Made by a program: the position numbers and the translations under genes
In this document: positions 1 to 6,606 of the stretch, piece after piece
How the letters are laid out: each line of letters begins with the position of its first letter
Position numbering within the stretch: position 1 is the first letter of the stretch
Assembly: GCA_020054965.1 (NCBI GenBank)
Contig: JAIMZO010000021.1
Span: 1-12,891 of the forward strand
Direction: 5' to 3'
DNA from: Spirochaeta sp.
GTDB taxonomy: Bacteria; Spirochaetota; Spirochaetia; Sphaerochaetales; Sphaerochaetaceae
Length of the DNA: 12,891 nt
The notes under the pieces: generated by a model
The model's database searches: none
Told to the model about the DNA's origin: nothing
Seen by the model: the letters and a program-made list of their open reading frames with translations, nothing else

Positions 1-55
1 GTATGGCATGAAGTTCCAGGCTGACTACCTTGAGTCAATCGGTAAGTCTGAGTAA
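1..55 (+). CDS. 3' end of an unidentified gene
   Basis: An open frame enters from the left edge and ends at TAA (53-55), giving the C-terminal tail YGMKFQADYLESIGKSE. The tail is too short to assign a family. Its position directly ahead of a strong hairpin and a coupled enzyme operon would suit a transporter component such as a solute-binding protein, but this is only inference from context. Confidence 0.6.
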   Translation, partial: YGMKFQADYLESIGKSE

Positions 56-83
56 GGACTTGCGAGTCATGTGACATTGATCG

Positions 84-116
84 TGAGGGGTGGAAGAGGT
101 TCTCTTTCATCCCTCA
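84..116 (+). other. Strong intercistronic RNA hairpin
   Basis: The arms at 84-98 (TGAGGGGTGGAAGAG) and 102-116 (CTCTTTCATCCCTCA) pair over 15 positions, two of them G-T, around a GTT loop. No T-run follows, so it is a poor intrinsic terminator. It lies between the upstream gene end and the racemase-family gene. That position suits a 3'-end stabiliser or processing element giving differential expression within one operon. Confidence 0.6.
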
Positions 117-172
117 ACTTCGTGATAGACTTATTATTGCAAAATGATACAAAAGAAAGAGGGGATACTACG

Positions 173-835
173 ATGAAACGTGTTGCACTTATCAATACGG
201 TACGACCGGTATTGGGCAGTTTTCCAGAATTGCTGGAAAACATAGTGGGCCAGAAGTTGAAAATCCATAACATTCTTGATGATTTTCTCGCTTCCGATCC
301 TGCCGAGATTGGCTATTTCTCATTGGAGAACCGAAAGCGGTTGTTCAATGACTTGCAATCCTGTGAACTCACCAAACCAGATGTCATTGTCGTTACCTGT
401 TCAACACTCACCCCTGCAGTACAGCTCATCAGGCCGTTTATCAATGTTCCTGTCGTTGCCATTGATGATGCAATGACAGAGAAAGCTGTTCGAATCGGCA
501 AGAAGATCAAGGTTGTCGCCACTGCCATGAGCACCCTCGAGCCCACCATCAGCAAACTCAAGATGGAGGCAGCAATCGCTGGAACCGAGATAGAGGTGGA
601 TGCTGAGGACAATGAACCAGCCTATACCGCCATGCGTGCCGGGGACATGGAAACACATAACCGTCTGGTACTTGAGATGATCAAGCAGGTGAAAGGGTAT
701 GACTGTATTGTCCTTGCCCAAGCTTCCATGGGTCATTTGCAAGAAGAAGCGGAGCAGTTAGCGGGTGTACCGGTACTGGCAAGCCCGGTTCTCTGTTGCC
801 GGAAGGTAAAGAGCATTCTGGAAGGGGAAGTGTGA
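173..835 (+). CDS. Asp/Glu racemase superfamily protein
   Basis: A 220-residue protein of the Asp/Glu/hydantoin racemase superfamily, probably cytoplasmic. The N-terminal strand KRVALINTVRPV and the motif VIVVTCSTLTPA, with the first catalytic-type cysteine at Cys76, support the family. In the second half VLAQASMGHL (about 180-189) occupies the place where racemases carry the second cysteine (usually GCAGM or GCTE-like). No Cys is there, although C208 and C209 lie near the C-terminus. Two-base racemisation is therefore uncertain, and a lyase, isomerase or binding role is possible. ATG 173 is chosen because AAAGAGGGG lies just upstream; a longer reading from base 71 would include the hairpin and lacks family similarity. 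The stop overlaps the next start by one base (TGATG), so translation is probably coupled. Natural substrate unknown. Confidence 0.85.
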   Translation: MKRVALINTVRPVLGSFPELLENIVGQKLKIHNILDDFLASDPAEIGYFSLENRKRLFNDLQSCELTKPDVIVVTCSTLTPAVQLIRPFINVPVVAIDDAMTEKAVRIGKKIKVVATAMSTLEPTISKLKMEAAIAGTEIEVDAEDNEPAYTAMRAGDMETHNRLVLEMIKQVKGYDCIVLAQASMGHLQEEAEQLAGVPVLASPVLCCRKVKSILEGEV

Positions 836-1749
836 TGCATACAGATATTCATGCATTTTGTCGTCTTGGTATAGTGGTCTCCATGGCCTATCCTTCTTGT
901 TCAAATAGTGAACAAGACTATCATGACTCTCTCAAGAAACTTCTTGCAGATCCCACCTTTCAGGTTATGGAGATTGGAAGTCTGCCATTCTCATCGTTGT
1001 ATGAGTCGGTACCTACCATGATCAAGAGTGCACATTGTGACTGCACCTACAGTGGACACTCCCTGCTCTTTGCGAAGAAGCTGAATATCAACAGCTTGGA
1101 TGAAGTGGAGAGAGGGCAGGCAGTCCAGATCTTGAAGAAAGGGATTGATGAGGCGTATGCCATGGGTGCAGAGGAGTTCCAGTTCCTCTCACGTGGGTAT
1201 GAGAAAGGGAAAGAAAATTCCTATCTTGATGCGTTGATTGCCTCCACAAATGAACTATGTGCCTACGCAAAAAGCAAAGGGTCCATGCCGGTCGTTCTTG
1301 AGGTATTTGACCATACCATTGACAAGAAGTCACTGCTTGGCCCGTCTTCATTGGTCAGGCAATATGCCGAGGCAGTCTGCCCTGTATATGAAAATTTTGG
1401 CATCATGATCGATTGCTCCCATATTCCCATGAACGGGGAGAGTATTGATGAGGCCGTTGAGCCAATAAAGCAGTACATCAAGCATGTGCATGTGGGAAAT
1501 ACCCTCATCAGTGATCCCAACCATCCCAGTTATGGGGACTGTCACCCACGGTTTGGCTATCCCGGTTCAGAGAACGACACAGAGTACCTTGCAGCCTTCC
1601 TGCAGAAAATGAAGGATATTGGCTACCTTGCTGAAGGTGGTAAGAATATTCTTTCCTTTGAGGTAAAACCCCAAGGGGGAGAGGATGCCGACTTGGTGGT
1701 AGCAAATGCCAAGAGGACGCTTCAGGATGCGTGGAGGAGGGTACAGTGA
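835..1749 (+). CDS. TIM-barrel sugar phosphate isomerase/epimerase-like protein
   Basis: A 304-residue protein of the xylose-isomerase-like (AP endonuclease 2 fold) TIM-barrel superfamily, which uses a divalent metal to isomerise or epimerise sugars. Metal-ligand-type residues appear in the expected order: E156 in VVLEVFDH, D193 in MIDCSH, H217/H219 in KHVHVGN and E276 in LSFEVKP. The segment around 221-247 (NPNH-type loop, SYGDCHPRFGYPGSEND) is typical of the active-site lid. ATG 835 follows a GGAAGGGGA site and overlaps the TGA of the racemase-family gene. The stop overlaps the GTG start of the aldo/keto reductase. An upstream in-frame ATG at 796 would lie inside the previous gene and has no better ribosome site. 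Specific substrate cannot be read from sequence. Confidence 0.85.
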   Translation: MHTDIHAFCRLGIVVSMAYPSCSNSEQDYHDSLKKLLADPTFQVMEIGSLPFSSLYESVPTMIKSAHCDCTYSGHSLLFAKKLNINSLDEVERGQAVQILKKGIDEAYAMGAEEFQFLSRGYEKGKENSYLDALIASTNELCAYAKSKGSMPVVLEVFDHTIDKKSLLGPSSLVRQYAEAVCPVYENFGIMIDCSHIPMNGESIDEAVEPIKQYIKHVHVGNTLISDPNHPSYGDCHPRFGYPGSENDTEYLAAFLQKMKDIGYLAEGGKNILSFEVKPQGGEDADLVVANAKRTLQDAWRRVQ

Positions 1750-2717
1750 AACTGGGAAATACAACCATGGAAGTCTCTTCCATTGCACTGGGGACCTGGG
1801 CAATGGGCGGAGGGGACAGCTGGGGAGCCAGCGATGAAGCAGAGAGTATCAAGACAGTCCATCGTGCACTGGAGAGGGGCATCAACTTCATCGATACTGC
1901 CCCTGCCTATGGGAATGGCTTCAGCGAGGAACTTCTGGGAAGGGCACTCAAGGGAAAACGCAATGAGTGTATCCTGGCGACCAAATGCGGATTGCTCTGG
2001 GGGCCAGAGGACGAGGGGGCGGTACACAAGAGCCGTGATGGGGTGGTTATCCGCCGCAATCTCAGCCCGGCCAGTATTATTGAACAGGTTGAGAAGAGCT
2101 TGAAGCGACTTGGGACCGACCATATTGATCTTCTGTTAACCCACTGGCAGTCAATACCCCCATATTTTACGCCCATTGAGGAAACTGTCCAGGCAATGGA
2201 ACGCTTGATTGAGCAAGGAAAAATACGGAGCTATGGTGCCTGCAACCTTACCCTGGAACAGTTGAAGGAGTACCAAGCCTATGGGAATCCTTCCTTGGTC
2301 CAGGAACGGTTCAGCTTGCTTACACGCAGCAAACAAGCTCTGGCTTCCTACTGTGCTGAACAAGGGATCACCTTCCAGGCATATAGCCCTCTTGAGCGGG
2401 GTTTGCTCACCGGGAAAGTCGATCTCGATACCAAGGTGGTGGGCACAGCAAAAGCGTCTGTGGCTTGGTATGATGCAGAGCACCGCCCCCAGGTTCTCCA
2501 TATGCTTGACTCTCTGAAAGAGATGGCAGGAAGTTATGACTGTACTGTAGGGAATCTCGTCATTGCTTGGACAAGACAGGCAGAAAAAACAATGAATGTT
2601 CTCTGTGGTGCACGCAAGCCTGAGCAGATCGAGGAGAACAGCCAGGCCTTGTCGGTAGTGCTCTCAGGGGCGGACTGGAAAGCAATTGATGACCTGGTTA
2701 GGCCTCTTTTGACATAG
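1746..2717 (+). CDS. Aldo/keto reductase
   Basis: A 323-residue NAD(P)H-dependent aldo/keto reductase, a cytoplasmic (alpha/beta)8 barrel that interconverts carbonyls and alcohols. The catalytic tetrad is visible: D50 in GINFIDTAPAYG, Y55, K80 in LATKCG and H123 in LLLTHWQ. The C-terminal LCGARKPEQIEEN (around 287-299) matches the usual cofactor 2'-phosphate/adenine-binding region. GTG 1746 is preferred because GGAGGAGGG (1733-1741) is correctly spaced for it and GTGA overlaps the upstream TGA; a GTG at 1731 would overlap that ribosome site. As third gene of the coupled trio it probably oxidises or reduces the product or substrate of the TIM-barrel protein. Closest in style to the YajO/YakC-like or L-glyceraldehyde-3-phosphate-reductase-like AKRs, but that is not certain. 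Confidence 0.9.
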   Translation: MKLGNTTMEVSSIALGTWAMGGGDSWGASDEAESIKTVHRALERGINFIDTAPAYGNGFSEELLGRALKGKRNECILATKCGLLWGPEDEGAVHKSRDGVVIRRNLSPASIIEQVEKSLKRLGTDHIDLLLTHWQSIPPYFTPIEETVQAMERLIEQGKIRSYGACNLTLEQLKEYQAYGNPSLVQERFSLLTRSKQALASYCAEQGITFQAYSPLERGLLTGKVDLDTKVVGTAKASVAWYDAEHRPQVLHMLDSLKEMAGSYDCTVGNLVIAWTRQAEKTMNVLCGARKPEQIEENSQALSVVLSGADWKAIDDLVRPLLT

Positions 2718-2748
2718 TCCAGCTAGATAAACCCAATGAATCTGTTTC

Positions 2749-3849
2749 CTATTCAGCATTCAGTTCCTTGATGAACTTGATCATATCAATTGCCTTGGGA
2801 GGACAACCGGGAAGGCTTTTTCCCAGACCCTTGGTGCAGATGCCGACCCCAACCTTGGAAGGGTCGTTCACACCCTTGTATCCTTGTCCGATGCAGATAT
2901 TCTGTTTGATGTTTTTCAGACGGTTCACCTCATCAAGACGCTTGAGGGCATGAATCAGATTTCCATAACAAGCAGAGCAGGCACTATCCGGCTCAGTATA
3001 ACGACCAAGGTAGTTTGCCATTCCTGTAGGGCGGGCAACCGGTTCATCGCTTGGTTCATTCAGCTGGATGATGTTGGCTTTCCCGAGATCAGTGGTTCCG
3101 ACCCCCAGCTGTTCTGCCATCTCAATATAGGGAACATCCTTGAGCTCAAAGCCCATGAGGGAGGCCCCGAAGCTGTCACAAAGGACACTGTCTCGGCAGG
3201 CGAACATCCGGTTGGTCTCAACAGGGTTGCCCCCTTCCTCGAAATCAAGATCGCCGTTCAGGCTATCAACAATGACCAGGTCTGCTGTTCGAACTGTATT
3301 GAGCGCAGCAATGGGGCGGTGCAATCCAAGTGAGTGGAACAACCGCTTGCTGCGATCGGATAGGCATCCTTTCATATTTTTCAGTGCACAAGTCATTGCC
3401 GTCTGGCAATGTCCCTTCAGGACTGGGAGGCTGATCAGGAAATCAGTATCGAGGATTGTCCGGCTGACCTCCATGGTGATCCCCCCTGCGGTTTTCTTCT
3501 CATAGGTATCATCCTTCACATCAACCAAAGGAACAGCGTATTTCTTGCTGATCTGATGGTACCCATTGACCCTGAAGCCTTCCTTTGTGGAATCCCCAAC
3601 CCAGGCACTCTCCACGATTGAAATATTGTGATACCCCTTCTCCTGGAGAAATTCGATGATGGAAATGAGGATCCCCGGGTGGGTGGTTGCTCCACTGTCA
3701 GCTGTTACAGCAACCACAAGATTGGGCTTGAGAGCGATGGATGCGCTCTTATCGGGAAGGAGTCCTTCGAAATCGATGGATTGCAACAAGGCTCTCGTCA
3801 TGTTGCCTGCATCTGAACCATAGGTGATGATGATGTCTTCTTTATTCAT
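2749..3849 (-). CDS. DUF362 domain protein with C-terminal cysteine cluster
   Basis: A 366-residue protein of the DUF362 family, recognised by the N-terminal SIALKPNLVV (KPN at 41-43), the HPGI motif (57-60), SIVESAW (77-83), LISLPVLKGH (138-147) and ALKNMKGCLSD (155-165). DUF362 proteins are often linked to iron-sulfur ferredoxin-like domains and have no settled reaction. Here the C-terminal 80 residues hold five cysteines: C291 and C294 (CSAC), C319, C338 and C349 (PGCPPK). They do not form the classical CxxCxxCxxxCP ferredoxin motif, but could bind a metal or cluster. The start overlaps the stop of the GntR regulator by four bases (ATGA) and has AAAGGA upstream, so both form one leftward operon. 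It converges on the aldo/keto reductase with only 31 bases between stops. Its role next to a transketolase operon is unknown. Confidence 0.85.
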   Translation of the reverse strand: MNKEDIIITYGSDAGNMTRALLQSIDFEGLLPDKSASIALKPNLVVAVTADSGATTHPGILISIIEFLQEKGYHNISIVESAWVGDSTKEGFRVNGYHQISKKYAVPLVDVKDDTYEKKTAGGITMEVSRTILDTDFLISLPVLKGHCQTAMTCALKNMKGCLSDRSKRLFHSLGLHRPIAALNTVRTADLVIVDSLNGDLDFEEGGNPVETNRMFACRDSVLCDSFGASLMGFELKDVPYIEMAEQLGVGTTDLGKANIIQLNEPSDEPVARPTGMANYLGRYTEPDSACSACYGNLIHALKRLDEVNRLKNIKQNICIGQGYKGVNDPSKVGVGICTKGLGKSLPGCPPKAIDMIKFIKELNAE

Positions 3850-4496
3850 GCGTTGTCCTTTCCCAGGTGGCTGGTGAGGTCGTGGGTGATGTGCTCATAG
3901 AGCATATGCTTGCACGCTTCTTTTTCCCCGTTTTTCAGCAAGCTCATCATCTGGGCATGCTGGCTCAGGTAGTATGAGAGCTCATCTTCTGGAAGGTTCT
4001 GAGCAATCCTGAGCTGCTGGATCTTTGCATCAAGACGCTCACAGATGCTGATCAGGGCGCTATTCCTGCTTGCCTTGATCAAAGCAAGATGGAACAGGCT
4101 GTCCTGCTCAAAAACGGTAGCCCTGTCCCCGATTCCCATTGCATACTGGCAGTCGGCTGCATAACGGGAGAGTTCCTTTACATGTTCCGCGTATGATTCC
4201 TCATCGATCGAATCGATGGCAAGTTGCTCCAATGCGACCCGGACCTTGGCAATATCATCTGCTTCCTGGGGAGAGATGATCGAGACCACAGCGTGGCTTC
4301 TGGGCTTGATGGTTACCAGTCCATACTCTGCCAAGCGCCTGATAGCTTCCCTGATCGGAGTCCTGGAAACTCCAAATTGTTCTGCAAGGGACTCTTCCGG
4401 GATTTTCATCCCTCCCTTGAGCTGGCCAGAGAGTATCTGGTCCTTGAGCATGGTATAGACTTGGTCAGAAAGACTGTTTTGTATACATTTAGGCAT
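3846..4496 (-). CDS. GntR family transcriptional regulator, FCD (FadR) type
   Basis: A 216-residue DNA-binding regulator. Residues about 5-72 form the winged helix-turn-helix, with the typical EESLAEQFGVSRTPIREAIRRL helix pair and wing TIKPRSHAVVS. Residues about 78-210 form the FCD ligand-binding helical domain with metal-ligand-type residues D132, H136 (DSLFH), H180 (HAQM) and H202. FCD regulators usually sense carboxylates or sugar acids. ATG 4496 is preferred over ATG 4511: a GGGGG site (4504-4508 on the complement) is seven bases upstream of 4496, while the longer start lacks a site and would leave almost no leader behind the predicted promoter. It is divergent from the transketolase operon and coupled to the DUF362 gene. 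The palindrome in the shared intergenic region is its likely operator. Confidence 0.92.
   Translation of the reverse strand: MPKCIQNSLSDQVYTMLKDQILSGQLKGGMKIPEESLAEQFGVSRTPIREAIRRLAEYGLVTIKPRSHAVVSIISPQEADDIAKVRVALEQLAIDSIDEESYAEHVKELSRYAADCQYAMGIGDRATVFEQDSLFHLALIKASRNSALISICERLDAKIQQLRIAQNLPEDELSYYLSQHAQMMSLLKNGEKEACKHMLYEHITHDLTSHLGKDNA
4478..4490 (-). promoter_or_regulatory. Half-site inside the regulator's 5' end
   Basis: TTTGTATACATTT overlaps codons 2-6 of the regulator. TTTGTATAC (4478-4486) matches the ATTGTRTAC arm of the main operator at 8 of 9 positions and has a TGTATACA core. It could support autoregulation as a roadblock, but it may be chance within coding sequence. Confidence 0.35.
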
Positions 4497-4522
4497 ACTT
4501 GGTACCCCCATTGACTAGTACT

Positions 4523-4551
4523 ACTGTAAAAGGAATTTTCTGGTAAGTCAA
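4523..4551 (-). promoter_or_regulatory. Leftward promoter for regulator and DUF362 gene
   Basis: Read on the complement, TTGACT (-35, 4546-4551) is followed by a 17-base spacer and TACAGT (-10, 4523-4528). Transcription would start near 4516, giving a leader of about 20 bases to ATG 4496 that includes the GGGGG ribosome site. This supports the shorter start of the regulator. Confidence 0.55.
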
Positions 4552-4556
4552 TGTTA

Positions 4557-4567
4557 ATTGTGTACAA
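4557..4567 (+). promoter_or_regulatory. Operator half-site near leftward promoter
   Basis: ATTGTGTACAA: the first nine bases are identical to the complement of the right arm of the main operator at 4715-4733. It sits six bases upstream of the leftward -35, a position suitable for autoregulation by the FCD regulator or cooperative binding with the main operator. Confidence 0.45.
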
Positions 4568-4647
4568 AAAACATTTGGCAAAGACCCTGCGCATTTTTTT
4601 CTCATGCATGGGTGATATATATGCATTATTTAACACCTATACAGAAA

Positions 4648-4656
4648 ATTGTATAT
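4648..4656 (+). promoter_or_regulatory. Third candidate half-site
   Basis: ATTGTATAT matches the left arm ATTGTATAC of the main operator at 8 of 9 bases. It lies in a very A/T-rich stretch (about 4641-4680) upstream of the rightward -35, so a chance match is more likely here than at 4557. Confidence 0.3.
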
Positions 4657-4684
4657 AAAATTTTCAAGAAGTACAAAAATCCCT

Positions 4685-4713
4685 TTGACAAGGGTTGCTG
4701 TTCATGATATCAA
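4685..4713 (+). promoter_or_regulatory. Rightward promoter of the transketolase operon
   Basis: A perfect TTGACA (-35, 4685-4690), a 17-base spacer and TATCAA (-10, 4708-4713) predict a start near 4720. The leader to ATG 4790 would be about 70 bases. The palindromic operator begins two bases after the -10, so bound regulator would cover the start site. Confidence 0.65.
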
Positions 4714-4714
4714 T

Positions 4715-4733
4715 ATTGTATACAGTACACAAT
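4715..4733 (+). promoter_or_regulatory. Palindromic operator for the FCD regulator
   Basis: ATTGTATACAGTACACAAT is an inverted repeat of two 9-base arms around a central A, with one arm-to-arm mismatch (A versus G at position 6). The TTGTATAC-type arm resembles sites of FadR/VanR-like GntR proteins. Its place over the predicted transcription start is the classic repressor position. Binding by the adjacent regulator is inferred. Confidence 0.65.
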
Positions 4734-4789
4734 GCACTGCTTGTCAGATGAGACCAATATCAAGAAACAGTGGATAAGGAGTTTCCTAG

Positions 4790-5680
4790 ATGAATACAAC
4801 AGTCAAGGAGTTGCTCAGCCAGAAAGACAGAAAGTTCAATGCTAAGGAACTTGCACTGCTGGCCGCATATTTCAGGAGCGTGATGTTCGATACCCTCCAC
4901 ACAAGTGGAACCGGACACTGGGGCGGAGCCGCTTCAAGTGCCGAATTGACCACCTGCCTCTATTTCAATCGCCTCAATATCAAGAGTGACGATCCCCAGT
5001 GGGAGGATCGCGACCGTGTAGTACTCTCAAAGGGACATGCTTCGATGAATCTCTACACCATGCTTGCCCATCGTGGGTATTTCCCGGTTGAGGAACTTCC
5101 AACCTTCCGTACCCTGAATACCCGGCTGCAGGGGCACCCCTGTATGAAGGCACTTCCCGGTGTGGACATGTCCACCGGAGCTCTGGGGCACGGGCTTTCC
5201 ATCGGATTGGGAATGGCCTTGGCTGCAAAGCAGTCTGGAAAGCAGTTCTGGACCTATGTGATCAGCGGGGAAGGCTGTTTGAATGAGGGACAGAGTTGGG
5301 AAGCTCTCATGAGTGCAGCAAAGTTCAAGCCTGAGCATTTTGTCCTGATGATCGATTACAACAAGGTTCAGCTCGATGGGACCGTTGATGAGATCATGCC
5401 GCTCGATCCGCTGGCAGACAAGCTGAAGTCATTCGGCTGGAATGTTGCTGGGAAAGCCTACGATGGAAACAACACTGAAGAGGTGATGGAGTCCTTTGCG
5501 TGGATGGATAGCGACAACCAGTGGCCGAAAGCGGTTATCTACAATACCGTTAAGGGAAAGGGTGTCTCCTTCACTGAAGGAAAGAATACCTGGCATGGGG
5601 CTGTCATCGATGATGACTCATACGCCAAGGGTATGATTGAACTGAACGCTGACATTGAGAAGAAGGAGGCCGCCCTATGA
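4790..5680 (+). CDS. Transketolase, N-terminal (thiamine diphosphate-binding) subunit
   Basis: A 296-residue protein matching the N-terminal half of transketolase, which moves a two-carbon ketol unit between sugars using thiamine diphosphate and Mg2+. Visible family features are H43 in GTGHWGG, the RVVLSKGHAS motif (H83), GALGHGLSIGLGMA (H134), the cofactor motif starting GEGCLNEG (160-167) and DYNKVQLDG (189-197). The Mg2+-binding Asp of the usual GDG is Glu161 here, which is unusual. The usual SGHPG is replaced by SGTGHWGG. The partner C-terminal subunit follows with a four-base ATGA overlap, so the subunits are made in equal amounts. First gene of a four-gene operon; AAGGAG lies eight bases before the ATG. 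Lack of a sugar kinase nearby leaves the substrate open. Confidence 0.93.
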   Translation: MNTTVKELLSQKDRKFNAKELALLAAYFRSVMFDTLHTSGTGHWGGAASSAELTTCLYFNRLNIKSDDPQWEDRDRVVLSKGHASMNLYTMLAHRGYFPVEELPTFRTLNTRLQGHPCMKALPGVDMSTGALGHGLSIGLGMALAAKQSGKQFWTYVISGEGCLNEGQSWEALMSAAKFKPEHFVLMIDYNKVQLDGTVDEIMPLDPLADKLKSFGWNVAGKAYDGNNTEEVMESFAWMDSDNQWPKAVIYNTVKGKGVSFTEGKNTWHGAVIDDDSYAKGMIELNADIEKKEAAL

Positions 5681-6594
5681 GCGATGCCATGAGAGATGCT
5701 TTCGGAAAGAAGCTTGCCGAATTGGGTGTTACCCATCCTGAGTTGGTGGTGTTTGATGCTGATGTGTCTTCCTCCACCAAGAGTGCATATTTTGGAAAGG
5801 CTTTTCCCGACCGCTTCTACAATGTAGGTGTGGCTGAGGCGAACATGGTCGATATTGCTGCTGGTATGGCTACCGCTGGATACCATCCTGTGGTTAATGC
5901 ATTTGCCATCTTCCTCGCCCTGAAAGCTACCGACCAGATCCGTAACACCCTTTGTTACAACAATCTTCCTGTCATTATCGCAGGAGCTTATGGTGGTCTT
6001 TCCGACTCCTTTGATGGAGCAAGCCACCAAGCAATAACGGACATTGCCATCATGAGAGCACTGCCGAATATGCAGGTTGTCGTCCCTGGTGATGCCAAAC
6101 AGGCTGAACAGGCATTGGAATATGCACTGAAACAGAAAGGACCTGTGTATATCAGGCTTAACCGTAATGCAATGCCCGATCTCCCTGCTTCCGATGCGAT
6201 TGGAACAGTCTGTACTGCAAGCGGAAGTGATGTAACCATTGCAGCGAACGGTATCACCTCAAGCTTCGCAAATGAGGCAGCCGTCCTGCTCCGGGAAGAG
6301 GGGATCACGGCTGAGGTGCTGAGTGTACCCATGGTAAAGCCGCTTGATGTCCAGTCCCTCAAGGAGAGCGTAGCCAAGACCGGGAAGCTGCTTTGTGTCG
6401 AGGAGCATGTGCTCGCAGGTGGATTTTCCAGTGCAGTCAGTGAGGCCTTCATGAAAGAAGGGATTTCCTGTAGATTTGATGCTATAGGAATCGAGGATGT
6501 ATTTACCGAGACGGGTCCGTATGAACCACTCTTGGCAAAATATGGAATTAGCGCAGAAAATATTGCAGAACGCGCAAAAAAACTTTGCAAATAA
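5677..6594 (+). CDS. Transketolase, C-terminal (pyrimidine-binding) subunit
   Basis: A 305-residue partner subunit covering the pyrimidine-binding and C-terminal domains of transketolase. FYNVGVAEANMVDIAAGMA (48-66) carries the catalytic glutamate E54 that activates thiamine diphosphate. GGLSDSFDGASHQAITDIAIMRALPNM (about 106-132) corresponds to the GPTHQ segment of ordinary enzymes, with ASHQ in place of THQ. The C-terminal domain runs from about 190 to 305 (GSDVTIAANG, CVEEHVLAGGF). The start uses AAGGAGG located at the end of the N-subunit gene. The length is normal for a split transketolase. A 1-deoxyxylulose-5-phosphate synthase is excluded by the split architecture. Confidence 0.93.
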   Translation: MSDAMRDAFGKKLAELGVTHPELVVFDADVSSSTKSAYFGKAFPDRFYNVGVAEANMVDIAAGMATAGYHPVVNAFAIFLALKATDQIRNTLCYNNLPVIIAGAYGGLSDSFDGASHQAITDIAIMRALPNMQVVVPGDAKQAEQALEYALKQKGPVYIRLNRNAMPDLPASDAIGTVCTASGSDVTIAANGITSSFANEAAVLLREEGITAEVLSVPMVKPLDVQSLKESVAKTGKLLCVEEHVLAGGFSSAVSEAFMKEGISCRFDAIGIEDVFTETGPYEPLLAKYGISAENIAERAKKLCK

Positions 6595-6606
6595 GGAGAT
6601 ACTGTT

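Noticed and set aside
71..172. N-terminal extension of the racemase-fold gene from ATG 71
   Set aside because: The extension covers the 15-bp hairpin, has no family similarity and no ribosome site; ATG 173 has AAAGAGGGG upstream.
2718..2748. Terminator between the convergent aldo/keto reductase and DUF362 genes
   Set aside because: I looked for a stem with a T-run on both strands and found none in the 31-base gap.
4605..4626. Two ATGCAT palindromes in the divergon
   Set aside because: They are short, sit in A/T-rich sequence and do not align with either promoter; chance is the simpler explanation.
4790..6594. Frameshifted single-chain transketolase
   Set aside because: The ATGA overlap with AAGGAGG ahead of the second start, and normal lengths for both parts, fit a natural two-subunit enzyme rather than a broken gene.
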